The notes under the pieces are model-generated. The model saw nothing but the letters and a program-made list of their open reading frames with translations. It made no database searches and had not been told where the DNA came from. A stretch of DNA of 64,000 bases from Lineus longissimus (taxonomy: Eukaryota > Nemertea > Pilidiophora > Heteronemertea > Lineidae): positions 17,801,501-17,865,500 of the forward strand of contig NC_088310.1 of assembly GCF_910592395.1 (NCBI RefSeq). The letters run 5' to 3'. Made by a program: the position numbers and the translations under genes. This document shows, piece by piece, positions 10,810-21,991 of the stretch (positions are counted from its first letter, which is position 1; each line of letters opens with the position of its first letter).

Positions 10810-13800
10810 AAAGATGCCAGTCATGTCCATATAACCCCATAAAATAGTTTTATTTCCCATTCTTTTGTAACTATTGTTCAGTTTTGAGAGCAATACCAAT
10901 CCTCGTCACTCTTTTCCTTTCATAGGCAGTTTTATATGGACTGAAATTAACCTAGCATTTGGCTTCAGAGGGAGATTTCAATTGAAATTCCATAGATTGG
11001 GACATCATCTCTTTGAACCGATGACCATTCTGACTCATTCTGAGGAGTGTCTTAAACATGTTAAACTATATTTCATGCTTTTGATCAAATAAGTTTCATG
11101 TAGAAAATGTCTTTTTTGTACCGGAGTGAAACTTGAGTTCAGTCGGCATGAGCTTCCATCTCACCAATTACCCTTTCCCTTTGATCACCCACCCCTAATT
11201 GTGCTTTGATCTTAGTGAGTTGTGTTTATTGACTTCCATCTCACCAATTACCACCTCCTAATTGTGCCCATCTCTGATCTTGGTGAGATGTGTTTATTGA
11301 CTTCCATCTCACCAATTACCCATATCCCTTAATTGTGCCCTTCCATGATATTAGTGAGTTGTGTTTATTGACTTCCATCTCACCAATTACCACCTCCTAA
11401 TTGTGCCCATCTCTGATCTTGGTGAGATGTGTTTATTGACTTCCATCTCACCAATTATCACCCCCTAATTGTGCCCATCTCTGATCTTGGTGAGATGTAT
11501 TTATTGACTTCCATCTCACCAATTATCACCCCCCTAATTGTGCCCATCTCTGATCTTGGTGAGATGTGTTTATTGACTTCCATCTCACCAATTATCACCC
11601 CCCTAATTGTGCCCATCTCTGATCTTGGTGAGATGTATTTATTGACTTCCATCTCACCAATTACCCATATCCCCTAATTGTGCCCTTCCGTGATCTTAGT
11701 GAGTTGTGTTTATTGACTTCCATCTCACCAATTACCCATTCTCTGTGATCAGCAACCACCTTATGAGGCATCTCTTTGATCCAAGTGATTTGTGATCACT
11801 TCCATCTCGCTTATTGCTTTTTTCTTTTGCCACTGTCATAGATTTATTTCTAAAATAGTATGATTTTTTTCTAAAATAGTATAATATTTTTCTAAAATAG
11901 TATGATATTTTACCCCAAAAGTAAGTAAGAGAAAAACTGAACCCCATCATCAATCTTCAGAGAATTCGCTGAAGCGCCATGCAAACAAGCAATTTTAGTT
12001 GCAGTGACCTACGATAACAACATCATGACATGATGATTGTCGCTGCCACTGACTGAGCTTACCAACATCGACACAGAAGAGAAATGTAAACCTGTTGTTG
12101 ATAAATACTCAGCCCTAACTTGAACAACCTCCTCATTTTGATAGGGACCACCAAAGCTAGAAGTGTCGGCTGTACCAGAGAGTGACAGCGTCGTAGAAGA
12201 AGATGAAGAATCAGACCCAGATGAAGAACCTATCAAACAAGCAGACGATGCCAAGATGAAGAAAGAATCTGACAAAGAAGCAGAAAACACCACAATGAAA
12301 AAAGACATATCACCTGCCCCTGTCACTGAAATGGATTCCTCGCCATCCATGAAGAAAAGTAAAATATTGTATTTAGGTGAGTTTTTGGAGGATGTTTTCC
12401 AAAATCGAGATTGTCAGATAGGGCTAAAACTTTTGCCAGTAACCTTTGGCAAAACTTCTGTTTTGAGCCTACGTTTTCGCACCACTCTCCCAGTCCAATT
12501 CTAGTACAGATACCAGCTAGTGCGGTGGTAAGGCCTTAAATAAGTCATCCTCATCATTTCAGTGTTGCATAGGAAGAGATTCCATGGTGGCGTTTGATTT
12601 TAATTTCCACATATACTAACTTGGTCCTTTGAGGACAAAGTCACAACCATAAGGCAGGAAAAGAGCACTAAAATTGTAGCCTTGCTCTGTTGTCCATGGG
12701 TACCGCCCAACCAGCTGATAAATTTATCAATAGTGATCAGCGGTAGCGCAGTGGAAGAGAGTCGGCCTCATGATCAGGAGGTTGTGGGTTCGACTCCCGG
12801 CCGAGTCACTGCTTAGTTCCCCTACTGGTCGAGTTCAAGTGAGCACCTTCTGGTTGCTCCTTGAAACCCCTGATTGATTTCTGTGGAGACCGGGGTATTA
12901 ATATGATATCCCAAAGCGCTTTGAGCGAGAACTATAGTGTCACGAAATTGCGCTATATAAAAGACTCATTATTATTATTATATTATTATATCACATCTCC
13001 CCTGCGACTTCTCTTTCAGGCAAGAAGCCAGAACTAAAGCCATCCAATGCATTGAAAAGAACGTTGATCCCAGGAATGGATAAGGTAGGTGTGACTTGAT
13101 TTTAAATTCACTAGTTTCAGGTAGAAGGCAGCACTGATAAATTCTAGTACTGAGTCTTGGTATTTCTCCTGCCTACTAAGTACTAGCGGACAGTTGTCTT
13201 GGGCCCAGGGGCAGATGTTACCTCTTTTAAGCTTAAAGGGTTTAAGATGTTACTAAGTAGCTCATCACCCTCTAAACCCCTCTCTACTGGGATGGCAGAT
13301 GTCCCGAGATAGTCTGTATGGTTCAGCCCCAGATTTAGTTTATTATTTTCAAACTGAGTGAAACTGGTTGACTGAGGGTCAAAACAAATTCAGCAGCAAT
13401 GATGGTTGAGTTTTATGATTAGATCCCTTCATCATCATCATTTAGGCATTGTGGTCCAGAAATTAGGCCTTTGCCTTGGAAAAGAACACTGATACTACAA
13501 CAGAACTATTTGGTCAAAAGAATTAGCCATTTTCGAGGGTGCTTTAAAAAAAATGTGTTCGGTCATTTGGAAACATTTTAAAACACTTTGAACTACATTG
13601 TTGCCTTTATTTTTATACCAACCGAAATTGCATCACCAAAGCCATTGCAGCTACAAGTCTTGATGCATTTTGTATTGAAAACAATGTTACATTACCTTTT
13701 AGAATATGTAACCACATGTATATAACATATTATTTTGTGTTAATTATTTATTTATGGATGTGTTACATATCCTTATTTTACCTTGTTATGTGTGCATTGT

Positions 13801-16800
13801 ATAAACTAATTATTAATGTGTATAAATTTTCTTACTATCATTCTGCGTCATAAGGTGTTGACAATCTTATCAAATCCACCTGGGTCATGATACCTTTTAT
13901 GCCGATCAAGGTTATGGCATCAAACACTGGTTTGAATAGAATCAGGTTATCATATCATAGTTTATGCGGTTTTATCGTGACCTTACCTTAACCAAAGTGA
14001 ACAAGTGGATGATTTAAGTGAGTGCTTGTCAAAATATGACAGATGATAACATATTTCAAGCCATTTAGAAGGATGGTCTAAGCGCTTTGCAAACGTACGA
14101 TTTCTGTTGCTGTGATTTGCAACGTTACCATCACAACATGATGATTGATTATGACATGACCAATCAGCACCCTCTTTCCTATCCTGATCGTTAAGTTGCC
14201 ATGACTACATCACAGGTCGCCATAGCAGAAATTGTTTGTTTGTGGAGCCCTTTGGGAAGTTACGTGTTTCCCTTTTCCTCTTGTCATATTACTACAGTGG
14301 AACCTCCCTTAGCGGACACCTCTCTATTAAGGACAACCTCTCTATTACGGTCACTACTTTTGGTCCCAAATTGGTTGTTTCCATTCAGTTTGACCTCCCT
14401 AATCAGGACACCTCTCCATTAAGGACAGCGCTGGTCAGTCCCCAGGGTGTCTTCAATACAGAGGTTCTACTGTATATTCATTTTGGCCAAGACAGAGTTC
14501 CAACGGGTTAAACATTTTCCTCCTCTAGTCCACTTTTCTAGTCATAACATGCATGAAAGTCACACCTGAGGTGGAAATTATCACAGGGAGGTTTTTAATT
14601 TGTGTGATCTAACAAAGTGACAGGTGACAGACAGGTTCACATAATCGTTTTGTAATCGCGCATCTTCGTCATCAGGAACAGGAACAGGAGTAGGCCTATC
14701 TTAAAATAATATGTGACCTATCACAACAACCCAGGCTCAAGTTGCTTTAACCTTGACAGGCTGAGACGAACTTGTTGGTCAATTCACTGTTGTCTCCCCT
14801 TGTGAAATCTGAGTACATCAATTTCTTCCTTTATCTCCTGGTGTCCTTTAGGCTCATCTTCTGTGCGCCATGCGCCTGGTTTCGCTGTGCGAGACATGTC
14901 CAATATTGATTACAGGGCCTATAGTACCTCTGGTCCGAAGTACAGTGGAACCTCCCTTAGCGGACACCTCCCTATTAAGGACAACCTCTCTATTAAGGGC
15001 ACTACTTTACGTCCCAAATTGGTTGTTTCCATTCAATTTGACCTCTCTAATCAGGACACCTCTGTAATGAGGACAGCACTTGTCAGTCCCGAGGGTGTCC
15101 TTAATAGAGAGGTTCGACTGGACGTGTTTTGACTCGGTTGTTTACTAATAGGGATTGGGTTGTCAGCTCCAGAGGGGAATGTTGTACCCTTTAAATGTCC
15201 TACATCATAAACTTGGCAGTGGTCTGATAATGTTGATCAAAGTTTAATATGATAAATGAAGGAGACTTTGACACGATTTCATAAGTAGTTCATGACATTG
15301 GTTGACATGATTCTCCTATCTCACCACTTGTGTCAAACGTTTACTAGTAGGCATTGAGGTGTCAGCTCCAAAGGGGAATGTTATACCACTTCAATATCTT
15401 GGCATTTGTCTGAAAATGTTGATCAAATCAAAGGCAAGGTTTCATATAACAAGATCAAGCAGACTTTGACACAGTTGCATAAGTAGTTCATGACATTGGT
15501 TGACATGATTCTCCTATCTCACCACTTGTGTCAAACGTTTACTAGTAGGCATTGGGGTCTCGGCCCCAAGGGGAATGTTGTACCATTTCAGTTTAAGATG
15601 TCATCATCTTGGCATTTGTGACTCGCTCTACCAAAACTAGGCGCTTGTCGCATCTGAACTCGACAGGTTGATACGGACTTGTTGTTCATTTCCCTATTGT
15701 AGACCTTTTGTGAAATCTATTACAAACTGATTTGGTCACATTTCACAAAAGGTGTACAATAGGGAAATGAACAACAAGTCCGTATCAACCTGCCAAGTTC
15801 AGATGCGACAAGCGCCTAGTTTTGGTAGAGCGGGTCACATTTGTTTGAAAATGTTGATCAAATCAAGGCAAAGTTTCTTACAACAAGGCCAAGTGACTTT
15901 GACACAGTTGTGCCAATAGTTCATAGCCACAAGAGATGAGATGGGACAATCAGTTCAACCAAACACGTAGTTAGTCAATCGATTGAAAATGTATTCGCCC
16001 TTACCAAATAATCTCAAATGTCATGATGTTATTCATTCACCGATACTCGTTTATTGTATTAGTTCACCTGCTTGGTGGTGCGTAACTTCAGTGAATTTTC
16101 AATGGCATGAATAGCCCATCACTAGGGAATGGCTGTTAATGTTGTACCCGGTAATGGGTCGCTGGTGGCATGGGTACAAGATCACCACAATAAATAGTAA
16201 TAGCAATAAAATTGAATCGATGATGTGGTGCTGGAAGTTTAGTAGATTGTAAGAACGAAAAAAAAACAGCTTCACGGGTGGTTAAAGCCAAAATAGCATT
16301 CAATGGTGGCTAATGGCAGCTTAACCTAATACAATCGGGGCCTTGATATTTCGAATAAATCGAATGTGGAAAGAAAATTATGTCAGGCCTACTCTAGACT
16401 ACTGTTTTTAAATAAAATGCAGTAGAAAGAACAGAATATAGTGCAAGAAATAAGAATTCAAAATTAGGTAGACTCCTCGAAGTTTGATCAACGACACTTT
16501 ACATAATATTTATAGCGAGCATTGAGTCCTCACAAAGACAAAGGCACTGGTAACTTGTCTTAAATTCAGTGGCAAAGTAGAACCTCTCTATTTAAGGACA
16601 CCCTCGGGCGTGACAGATTCTGAAGTGTCCTGATTACACTTACAGAGGTCAAATATAGTGGAATTGACCAATTTGGGACCAAATTCAGTGTCCCTAGTAG
16701 AAACGGTGTCTTTAGTAGGGAGGTGTCTGCTATAAAGGGCCACTGTAATGTGTTCCTGTCTCCTATTCCTCAGCTACTTTGAAATCAAACCGTCAGATGA

Positions 16801-18138
16801 TCACAAACTTTGAGATGGCTGCTGAAGCTACAAAGGTCCTTGAAGATATGCTGGAGCTGGAATCAAACAAATTTTCCAATATACTGTTATATCTATATAC
16901 ATTTTATCTACATTAATCAGACTTTTGTCTTGATTCTTTCAGAAAATTGAGAAGAAGAAATCAAAACCTGCCGTCGAGTATGACGAATCTGACCCAGACT
17001 ACGCTGTATGGATGCCACCAAAAGGTGAGATATAGGGTCCTTTTCCACCATCTACAAATCTGGACTCCAGGGGTCTGCATGGTGATCATGTGAAAAGGAC
17101 TGAACATTAGCCCATCCCACCCCCTAAAATTCTATAAAGGCCTTGTACGTAAATATTGGCTTAAACTGTTGACAATGTCCTTCTGGGACTGTTCGCTAGC
17201 TAGGGTTGAAAATAGGTCTGTTATCAAATGGGACTATAAAACTGTCCTTTAGTTTTAAGCTGATCCATTCCTTCAGGTGGCCTGTGGAAACAGTATTCAT
17301 AAAATCTCTTCACTGTCCCAATGCATGCCCCAGTTTAAACTGTTCATACACAAATGAGATATGTTGAATAACTGGCTTTATCCATTGTGAAGAACCTCTC
17401 TATGAAGGACACCCTTCCGACCAAAACGAATTGCAATTGTCAAACTAATTAGGTAGATGTTGTGAGTACATGTATGGCAAGATTGTCCTCATGGTGAACA
17501 TGTCTGCATTGGCAGGTTCTTTTGTACTTTGATTGCACTTTACTTGAACCATGAAGCTATGTTAGCTTCATGCTTAAAAGCTTCAAGCTTGATCATAGAT
17601 TACCCAGATGCCTGGTGCTAAATTTGTAGGGCAGAAGTTGTCAGTGGCCAAGCCTAGTCGTCTGCCAGCAGCTTACAGCAGCAGAACATCAAACTTGAAA
17701 GAATTCATCGGTAGAGGACTTGTCATCAACCATGTCACAACAAGAGCTTCAAGTCTTTGAAGAGTGGACACAATTGTGTTCAGTTCAATACTCCTAAGGG
17801 TGCGTCCCTCCTAAGTCCAAGTCTCTGTATGTTCTGCCTTACAATATACATGTACAGTAGAACCTCTCTATTAAGGACGCCCTCGGGACTTACAAGTTTG
17901 TCCTTAATAGAGAGGTGTTCTGATTAGAGAGGTCAAATTGAATAGAAACAACCAATTTGGGACCAAAACTAGTGTCCTTAATAGAGAGGTTGTCCTTTAT
18001 AGAAAGGTGTCTGCTAATAGAGGTGCTTCTGTACATGTGCTGTAATAATCTAATTTTCTGAATAATCTTTGTGTCTTTTTCATTTCAGATCAGAGCGGTG
18101 ATGGGAAGACAAGCTTGAATGACAAGTATGGATATTGA
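3373..18138 (+). CDS. SLC4A1AP: Kanadaptin (SLC4A1AP), FHA and dsRBD-like protein, 12 exons
   Basis: Nuclear protein first described as an adaptor of the kidney anion exchanger. Exons: 3373-4317, 4553-4721, 5288-5471, 5695-5837, 6623-6783, 7102-7171, 7463-7652, 8080-8206, 12145-12376, 13020-13084, 16943-17024, 18089-18138. All phases agree and give 805 residues, close to human (about 796). Residues 1-185 are low complexity. An FHA domain covers about 230-315 (FGRLPSCDV, SLSRYHAIV, DSTHGTWI). Exons 3-4 hold the double-stranded-RNA-binding-like part (DPKKALRGYFEREGF, SGKKKEAVVQCALEACRIL). Exon 5 has the family block YDSDEDTFLDRTG..KKR; exon 6 is a coiled-coil segment; the end ESDPDYAVWMPPKG..GDGKTSLNDKYGY is typical. 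The ATG at 3373 opens exon 1. Intron 8 (3.9 kb) holds a homeobox gene on the other strand, a LINE end and a satellite; introns 9-11 hold a SINE and MITEs. A polyadenylation signal AATAAA is at 18701. Confidence 0.96.
4938..5156. mobile_element. Palindromic foldback MITE, family B, copy 1
   Basis: A 219-bp near-perfect inverted repeat in intron 2 of SLC4A1AP. The left arm has TGACCCGCTCTACCAAAACT and the right arm ends GGTAGAGCGAGTCA. The centre pairs CTACAATAGGGAAATGAACA with its complement. It is flanked on both sides by CATTTG (4932-4937 and 5157-5162), read as a 6-bp target duplication. No reading frame. Confidence 0.85.
6030..6060. repeat. CT microsatellite in intron 4 of SLC4A1AP
   Basis: A short run of CT dinucleotides. 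The following 300 bp is low-copy sequence with no recognised feature; a small open frame there has no family resemblance. Confidence 0.8.
8290..8314 (-). terminator. Candidate polyadenylation signals of the nested homeobox gene
   Basis: On the minus strand AATAAA-type hexamers occur at about 8292 and 8305-8314, about 290 bp past the stop codon of the homeobox gene and just inside intron 8 of SLC4A1AP. AT-rich sequence makes such hexamers common, so this is only a candidate. Confidence 0.4.
8595..9698 (-). CDS. Intronless divergent TALE homeobox protein nested in SLC4A1AP intron 8
   Basis: A single open frame of 367 residues, read against the host gene. The homeodomain is at the C terminus (about 302-364). 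It starts KRRRPVFSAHATAVLNEWY, carries the three-residue TALE loop extension with PYP at 328-330, and has recognition helix QVKKWLANKRTR with W352, N355 and R357 in the invariant positions 48, 51 and 53. The usual F49 is L353 and position 50 is alanine. The NKR triplet and ATAVLNE resemble the PBC (PBX) class more than MEIS, TGIF or IRX. Residues 1-190 are rich in S, P and E (a possible activation region); 200-290 are predicted helical (TDLHNFYKFQMSGLESERFR). A TATA box lies about 90 bp upstream. Intronless structure and divergence resemble the spiralian TALE (SPILE) genes of early embryos; that link is an inference. It could also be a retrocopy of a PBX-like gene, but the open frame argues for function. 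Confidence 0.85.
   Translation of the reverse strand: MSTHSQMMKSLTQLVTHSSDWSADHLPVLASLSAEPQDTSPSSPKSPLPAFQIFLNPSSPTFQDWFEDEIRSPETPETNLEDLEAILATPEPKAPILLDDSGYSSPAVQAKTITLEPASLHILIPEPNTSSLDGPACTSVQRNYEPVAEIVPESQQPPSSSTVIGRFSQDPNFQELHDTLMNACQGEPEPVTLIQSQGESTTELSIRTSALSMQLTSLEAQVGQVATDLHNFYKFQMSGLESERFRELYMTPWNKILINAYYDNLQHELINRITISVDVLEMKMSQCREMKRKREDEPQTSSKRRRPVFSAHATAVLNEWYNANVNNPYPTQESVSVLSHVTAISQNQVKKWLANKRTRSNNTTKKD
9786..9794 (-). promoter_or_regulatory. TATA box of the nested homeobox gene
   Basis: On the minus strand the sequence reads CTATAAAAGC, about 90 bp before the ATG at 9698. A start site 25-30 bp downstream would leave a 5' leader of about 60 nt. A consensus TATA box at this distance supports an independent promoter inside the host intron. 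Confidence 0.65.
10430..10812 (+). mobile_element. LINE 3' end with ATG-repeat tail (truncated)
   Basis: The plus strand encodes VMAPSVESFKKRLDGFWAG followed soon by a stop, which matches the last residues of non-LTR reverse transcriptases (NAPSVNSFKNRLDKFW type). The 3' part contains AAGTCCCAGAAGGGACATGA and ends in about eleven GAT/ATG triplets (10774-10808). The rest of the element is missing, as expected of 5' truncation. The triplet tail creates artificial poly-His and poly-Ile frames on the minus strand. Confidence 0.75.
11147..11815. repeat. Tandem satellite, period about 68-70 bp, in SLC4A1AP intron 8
   Basis: CCATCTCACCAATTA recurs at about 68-69-bp spacing (for example 11443, 11511, 11580, 11649), with TGATCTTGGTGAGATGTG in each unit. 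About nine or ten copies are present; outer copies have diverged more. Open frames on both strands are produced by the repeat and are not genes. Confidence 0.9.
12732..12990 (+). mobile_element. tRNA-derived SINE (tRNA-Met-like head)
   Basis: The head has a polymerase III A box TAGCGCAGTGG (12744-12754) and B box GGTTCGACTCC (12787-12797) at normal spacing, with CCTCATGATC where a CAT anticodon would sit. The acceptor stem does not pair, so it is not a tRNA gene. The body runs through CAAAGCGCTTTGAGCGAG and GCGCTATATAAAAGACTC into a TTA-repeat tail. It lies in intron 9 of SLC4A1AP. Confidence 0.85.
14293..14474. mobile_element. MITE family A, copy 2
   Basis: Complete copy in intron 10 of SLC4A1AP, starting TACAGTGGAACCTCCCTTAG and ending GGTTCTACTGTA, in the opposite orientation to copy 1. 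TA flanks. Confidence 0.9.
14710..14890. mobile_element. Foldback MITE family B, diverged 187-bp-type copy
   Basis: The stretch TTGTGAAATCTGAGTACATC and its neighbours GAGACGAACTTGTTG and GGCTCATCTTCTGTGCG match, in reverse complement, the copy at 59045-59231. The ends are eroded (TGTGACC on the left, GCGAGACATGTC on the right), so the borders are approximate. Confidence 0.6.
14941..15122. mobile_element. MITE family A, copy 3
   Basis: Nearly complete copy starting TACAGTGGAACCTCCCTTAG; its right end reads GAGGTTCGACTGGA, so the last bases of the inverted repeat are mutated. It lies beside a family B remnant. Confidence 0.88.
15140..15920. repeat. Three tandem copies of an about 200-bp unit
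   Basis: Each unit has AGGGGAATGTTGTACC, then TGTTGATCAAA, then CATAAGTAGTTCATGACATT and CACTTGTGTCAAACGTTTAC. Units start near 15140, 15340 and 15545. The third is split by the foldback MITE at 15619-15837, and the other units show the unfilled site. Confidence 0.85.
15619..15837. mobile_element. Palindromic foldback MITE, family B, copy 2
   Basis: A 219-bp inverted repeat nearly identical to the copy at 4938-5156 and of the same length, flanked by CATTTG (15613-15618 and 15838-15843). The neighbouring tandem unit reads GGCATTTGTCTGAAAATG where this one is interrupted, which confirms the 6-bp duplication. Confidence 0.88.
16575..16747. mobile_element. MITE family A, copy 4
   Basis: Copy beginning AAGTAGAACCTCTC and ending GGCCACTGTA, with several substitutions in both ends. 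In intron 10 of SLC4A1AP. Confidence 0.8.
17390..17421. mobile_element. MITE family A, short fragment
   Basis: Only the end portion GAACCTCTCTATGAAGGACA is recognisable; the rest is lost. Confidence 0.5.
17863..18033. mobile_element. MITE family A, copy 5
   Basis: Starts TACAGTAGAACCTCTC, contains TTTGGGACCAAAACTAGTG and ends TGCTTCTGTACA. Inside intron 11, ending about 55 bp before the last exon of SLC4A1AP. Confidence 0.88.
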
Positions 18139-18252
18139 ACGCATCAAGAAGAGAGGATGTGTTGGTCTTCCGTGAAGTGCTTGGCGCCTTCTTAGTGTTG
18201 TTCCTCTCAGATATCTCTGGAGAGGCCTGCAGATGACCTGTTTCTCTATTCC

Positions 18253-18474
18253 TTAAAGGGACAGTATAGGCAGCAGCTAGGCAGGCAAGATAAAGTTACA
18301 CAAAGCCGCCAATAGGGGTCTCTCACATCTCACAGTAGGTCGAAAGGATTCACGCTTAGTGCGAGGAATATATTTTGTGCTGTGACTGACATGACCAAGG
18401 GCCTTACTGTGTATACTAGTCACTTGAAGATGGCCATATTAGCTCCTCTCCTCCTGCCTATAGTCCCCCTTTAA
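18253..18474. mobile_element. TTAA-flanked MITE in the SLC4A1AP 3' UTR
   Basis: Inverted ends AAAGGGACAGTATAGGCAG and CTGCCTATAGTCCCCCTT are each bounded by TTAA (18253-18256 and 18471-18474). TTAA target sites are typical of piggyBac transposons, so a piggyBac-type parent is inferred. It is about 220 bp, noncoding, and would be transcribed as part of the 3' UTR. A related half-copy starts at about 44800. Confidence 0.75.
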
Positions 18475-18700
18475 GACTGGATGAGTATAAAAACTGCACT
18501 TCAGCATTGTGTATAACTGCATTTCTATTTTCCTGAACCACCAGTAAAATATAAACGTTCTACCCCTTTAATTACGTGTCTTCTTTTATGTTTGGAGACA
18601 AATCATTGTGAGGTGTTAAAACAAAGTCACAATGACAATTTCATGGAGCAACGTGGTCAGAAACAGACATGAAATGTATGAGCACCCACACATCGGGATC

Positions 18701-18706
18701 AATAAA
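18701..18706 (+). terminator. Polyadenylation signal of SLC4A1AP
   Basis: AATAAA about 560 bp after the stop codon. It is the first clear hexamer past the TTAA MITE on this strand. Confidence 0.5.
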
Positions 18707-20481
18707 TCATATTTTGCAATGAGTGCATATTAAAAGAGCCATTTGTTTCCTGTGTGAATTATTAATGTTTACTGTTTGGGTCCCATGGCGGTGCATCGAT
18801 TGTATAGGTCCTGATTATTATTATTGATTCAGCAGGATTAGGCTGCAGCTGATCATAATATGGTTTGACTCATTTTATGGCTCGAGTTAATCTCCAATTA
18901 ATTAACTTTTTCAGAGTTAATAATACTGCTTGCAAATTGCATTAGGGTAACAGTCATTGGATTAGGAAATTAAAAAACACTCCATCTCCATGGTAACTTT
19001 CTGGTCAACACCTGTTAGACATTTTGTAACCAGTTCAGATTACCTTCCATGTTGCACCAGAGTGAGTGCTTATTGCTACATTGATGAATTACTTATTGAT
19101 TTGTCATTGTCCTCCGCGATGTTGTCCGATGGAATCATGGCGCTCTGAACAAATCAGATGGGACAAGAATCTGTCCCAACATCACTGTCACAAAGTGTTC
19201 TTTTCTTTTGAGTAAAGTAGTGTTTTATTTTGTCACCAGTTGCTAGGGTGAATTGATGGCCTGTAACAACTGTATTTCTTAAACAAGAGGAAATTCATTT
19301 TGTTTGTCGGTGAAATGTACATTCACATATGAAAAAGTGTATAACACTTTATCATGATAAGCGATATTGATCGGAATAAATTTTGTAGTGAAATAGTCTT
19401 TGTTAATATTTTGTTGATTCATTTGGGATTTATTTTCTGTTCTGATGGTTGGAGCCAGGATAGAGCACATCAGGAACTGACGCTAGGCTCTGGATGGATT
19501 ATACTGTCTCGCGCCCATCTTGACGCGCAAGTCTCTAAGATTGCAACACCTTTTCTTAAAAAGCATACTCCATTTCACGAAAGAATGGATTGTGTGAGGC
19601 TGGATGGTCTTGGCCAAGTCATAAGAAACAAGATTGTGTGCAGCGGGAACTTGATATGCTGGTCTGCATGTGAGAACTTGGATCAAATATAGTTTCAACT
19701 CTGGACTGTAACTGCAGAATGGGTTTGAATTATCTCTGACATGATGAGGTGAGATAGGAGAGGTGACCTATTACTTTTGGGTCAGATCCGTTATCAAATA
19801 TGGCTGCCAGGCCATACATTTCTTGGATCTAGACAGGGAAAGGGTCTCTTATTTCTTTAGACTTTGTACAGTGTAGTTAAAATAGACCAACAGAAAAGCT
19901 GATACTGGCCGGCCCTGGCTAATCTGTGTTTGACGTCCTGCCAAGGGATAAGGGAACCTTAAAAGATGTTATATAACATCATTTACCATATATATATATA
20001 CGGTCATTGATTTGACCCGTCTATGAAATAATGTACAAACTTCTTTCATTAATTGATTGTGGCACGTGAACTTTCAGATTTTACTTCCTGGATAGGTTTT
20101 GTCTAGGACCATTATTTCTTTTAGTATATTTGGACCCTATAAAAAGGGTATATTATACTAAATTTCACTAAAAAGTGCCCATGCCCATTTTCTCATGAAA
20201 TGGGCTATAGAATGGCAACTTCAGAATCAATTTGACAAGAATATGTGATTTCATAATCTTCAGATGCACACTATTGTCTCCTTAGTCTGTTCCAAAATGA
20301 AGCACAACACACTGTGGTATCGAGACTTGCCTCCTCCTGGGACCAGAACTTCTGCACCACTTGTCTATCAATAAATAGGCTAGGCCCTATGTACGCATCT
20401 TGAGCCTCAAGCCTTGGAGCCACTCTGCCGACCCGGACTCCATTACGAGAAAACTGGTGAACTGTGAGACCATAATGGATG

Positions 20482-20644
20482 TACAGTGGAACCTCCCTTA
20501 GCGGACACCTCTCTGTTAAGGACACTAGTTTGGTCCCAAATGGCTTGTTTCCAATCAATTTTACCTCTCTAACCAGGACACCTCTCTATTAAGGACAGCA
20601 TTTGTCAGTCCCAAGGTTGTCCTTAATAGAGAGGTGTTATTGTA
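20482..20644. mobile_element. MITE family A, copy 6
   Basis: Starts TACAGTGGAACCTCCCTTAG and ends AGAGGTGTTATTGTA. Slightly shorter than the full-length copies because one internal repeat of the ACCTCTCTATTAAGGACA motif is missing. Confidence 0.88.
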
Positions 20645-20834
20645 TATCTAAATAACTGGCATTAGCTCAATACAAGGAAAAAACATTTCAGATAGGCCCA
20701 TTCCAACAGAACAGGGACGTATATCTGTGTATCACGCTTCTACTGAATGGACTTGGGTCACCTCACTAAATCACACCACTATTGGCAATGGCCGGTGGTT
20801 TACCATGAATTACATACGAATGACTAATTGTCTG

Positions 20835-21172
20835 GCAATGATGTCACCAGGACACGAGGCACAATTGACCTCTACGGTTTGCCACTGGCAAAGACCATGG
20901 CAGGAGTTGGGGAATCCAGGCATATCATGATCCAATGGTCATTTGGCTGTGATTTCACTTGACTGTGGCTGACATTTGTCCCAGAACTGGTTCAAGACAG
21001 TGATGTCACCAGGCCACATGGTCAAGGCACGATTGACCTCTACGGTTTGCCACTGGCAAAGACCATGGCAGGAGTTGGGGAATCCAGGCATATCATGATC
21101 CAATGGTCATTTGGCTGTGATTTCACTTGACTGTGGCTGTCATTTGTCCCAGAACTGGTTCAAGACAGTCAT
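20835..21172. repeat. Tandem duplication, period 167 bp
   Basis: GACCTCTACGGTTTGCCACT occurs at 20867 and 21034, and the copies extend through CATGGCAGGAGTTGGGGAAT to AACTGGTTCAAGACAG. They are nearly identical, suggesting a recent event. Confidence 0.92.
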
Positions 21173-21991
21173 CAAAGAACGGTGAAGGTTTGGTTTTTAT
21201 ATATAAGCTGATGGACATTCAAAGCAAGCATTCTCTCATCATGCACAAACATGACAAATAAGAACTGCCTTTTCTCCAAGGCTTATTTTGGTGAGGCTTG
21301 GAGCCCCACAATTTACCAGAGAGCCGACATTGTGGCTGTTTTTCTTCAATTCACACATTTTCCCAGACACTTTCCTACGCAGCTGCTGTAAGATCAGACT
21401 TCTTGGGAACTGATTCTCCAGTGAGGTAAAGGGTTAAGTGTCCTGCCAAAAATAACTTTGTCGCACTGGATGAAATTCCACAAACATTTAGGGATTTTAT
21501 ATGATTGGACTCCACTCTCGAGTGATCAGACAGAAGTTCGTCCCAACATGCTCTTACCAGTACCGGTAGCACTCATACAGGAATACCGTAGAAAGATCAT
21601 TCCCTGTCCAAGTTGGGTTGAATACACATCAGTAAGCAGGAACAGATAGATACATATATGGGGAACTCACACATTGTGCCAATCCTTTGTAACATAACTA
21701 GGAATAGGTTGTTGTCCGAGGGATGCATAATCGTCTTGTAGGCTAAATACATGTCGCCAACATTAACAAGATGGGCTAACTAACAAAGTCAACAGTGTCT
21801 CATCCAGTCTCCCCAAGTCAAATATCAGCCATCCTGACTCTCATGAGTTTTCGATGCCACCATCGAGATTTAGGTGAGTGATTTAGCAACCTCAAAACAT
21901 TGCGGGTCAAGATGAAAATCAGCCTGACAAACAATGCAGACCGGGAAATAAAAGACACTGACAATAGCAGATGAAATAATACGCGCACTTC

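Larger units (their letters stand above)
18720..21985. other. Intergenic region between SLC4A1AP and DEGS1
   Basis: No gene is supported here. Open frames are short and without family resemblance. Apart from one family A MITE and a 167-bp tandem duplication, I see only single-copy AT-rich sequence. Confidence 0.6.

Noticed and set aside
10601-10899. Poly-His and poly-Ile frames on the minus strand
   Set aside because: They are translations of the GAT/ATG microsatellite tail of a truncated LINE.
11147-11815. CRISPR-like regular array
   Set aside because: Units are contiguous with no unique spacers, and the genome is animal.
12732-12806. A tRNA gene with CAT anticodon
   Set aside because: A and B boxes are present, but the acceptor stem does not pair and a SINE body follows directly.
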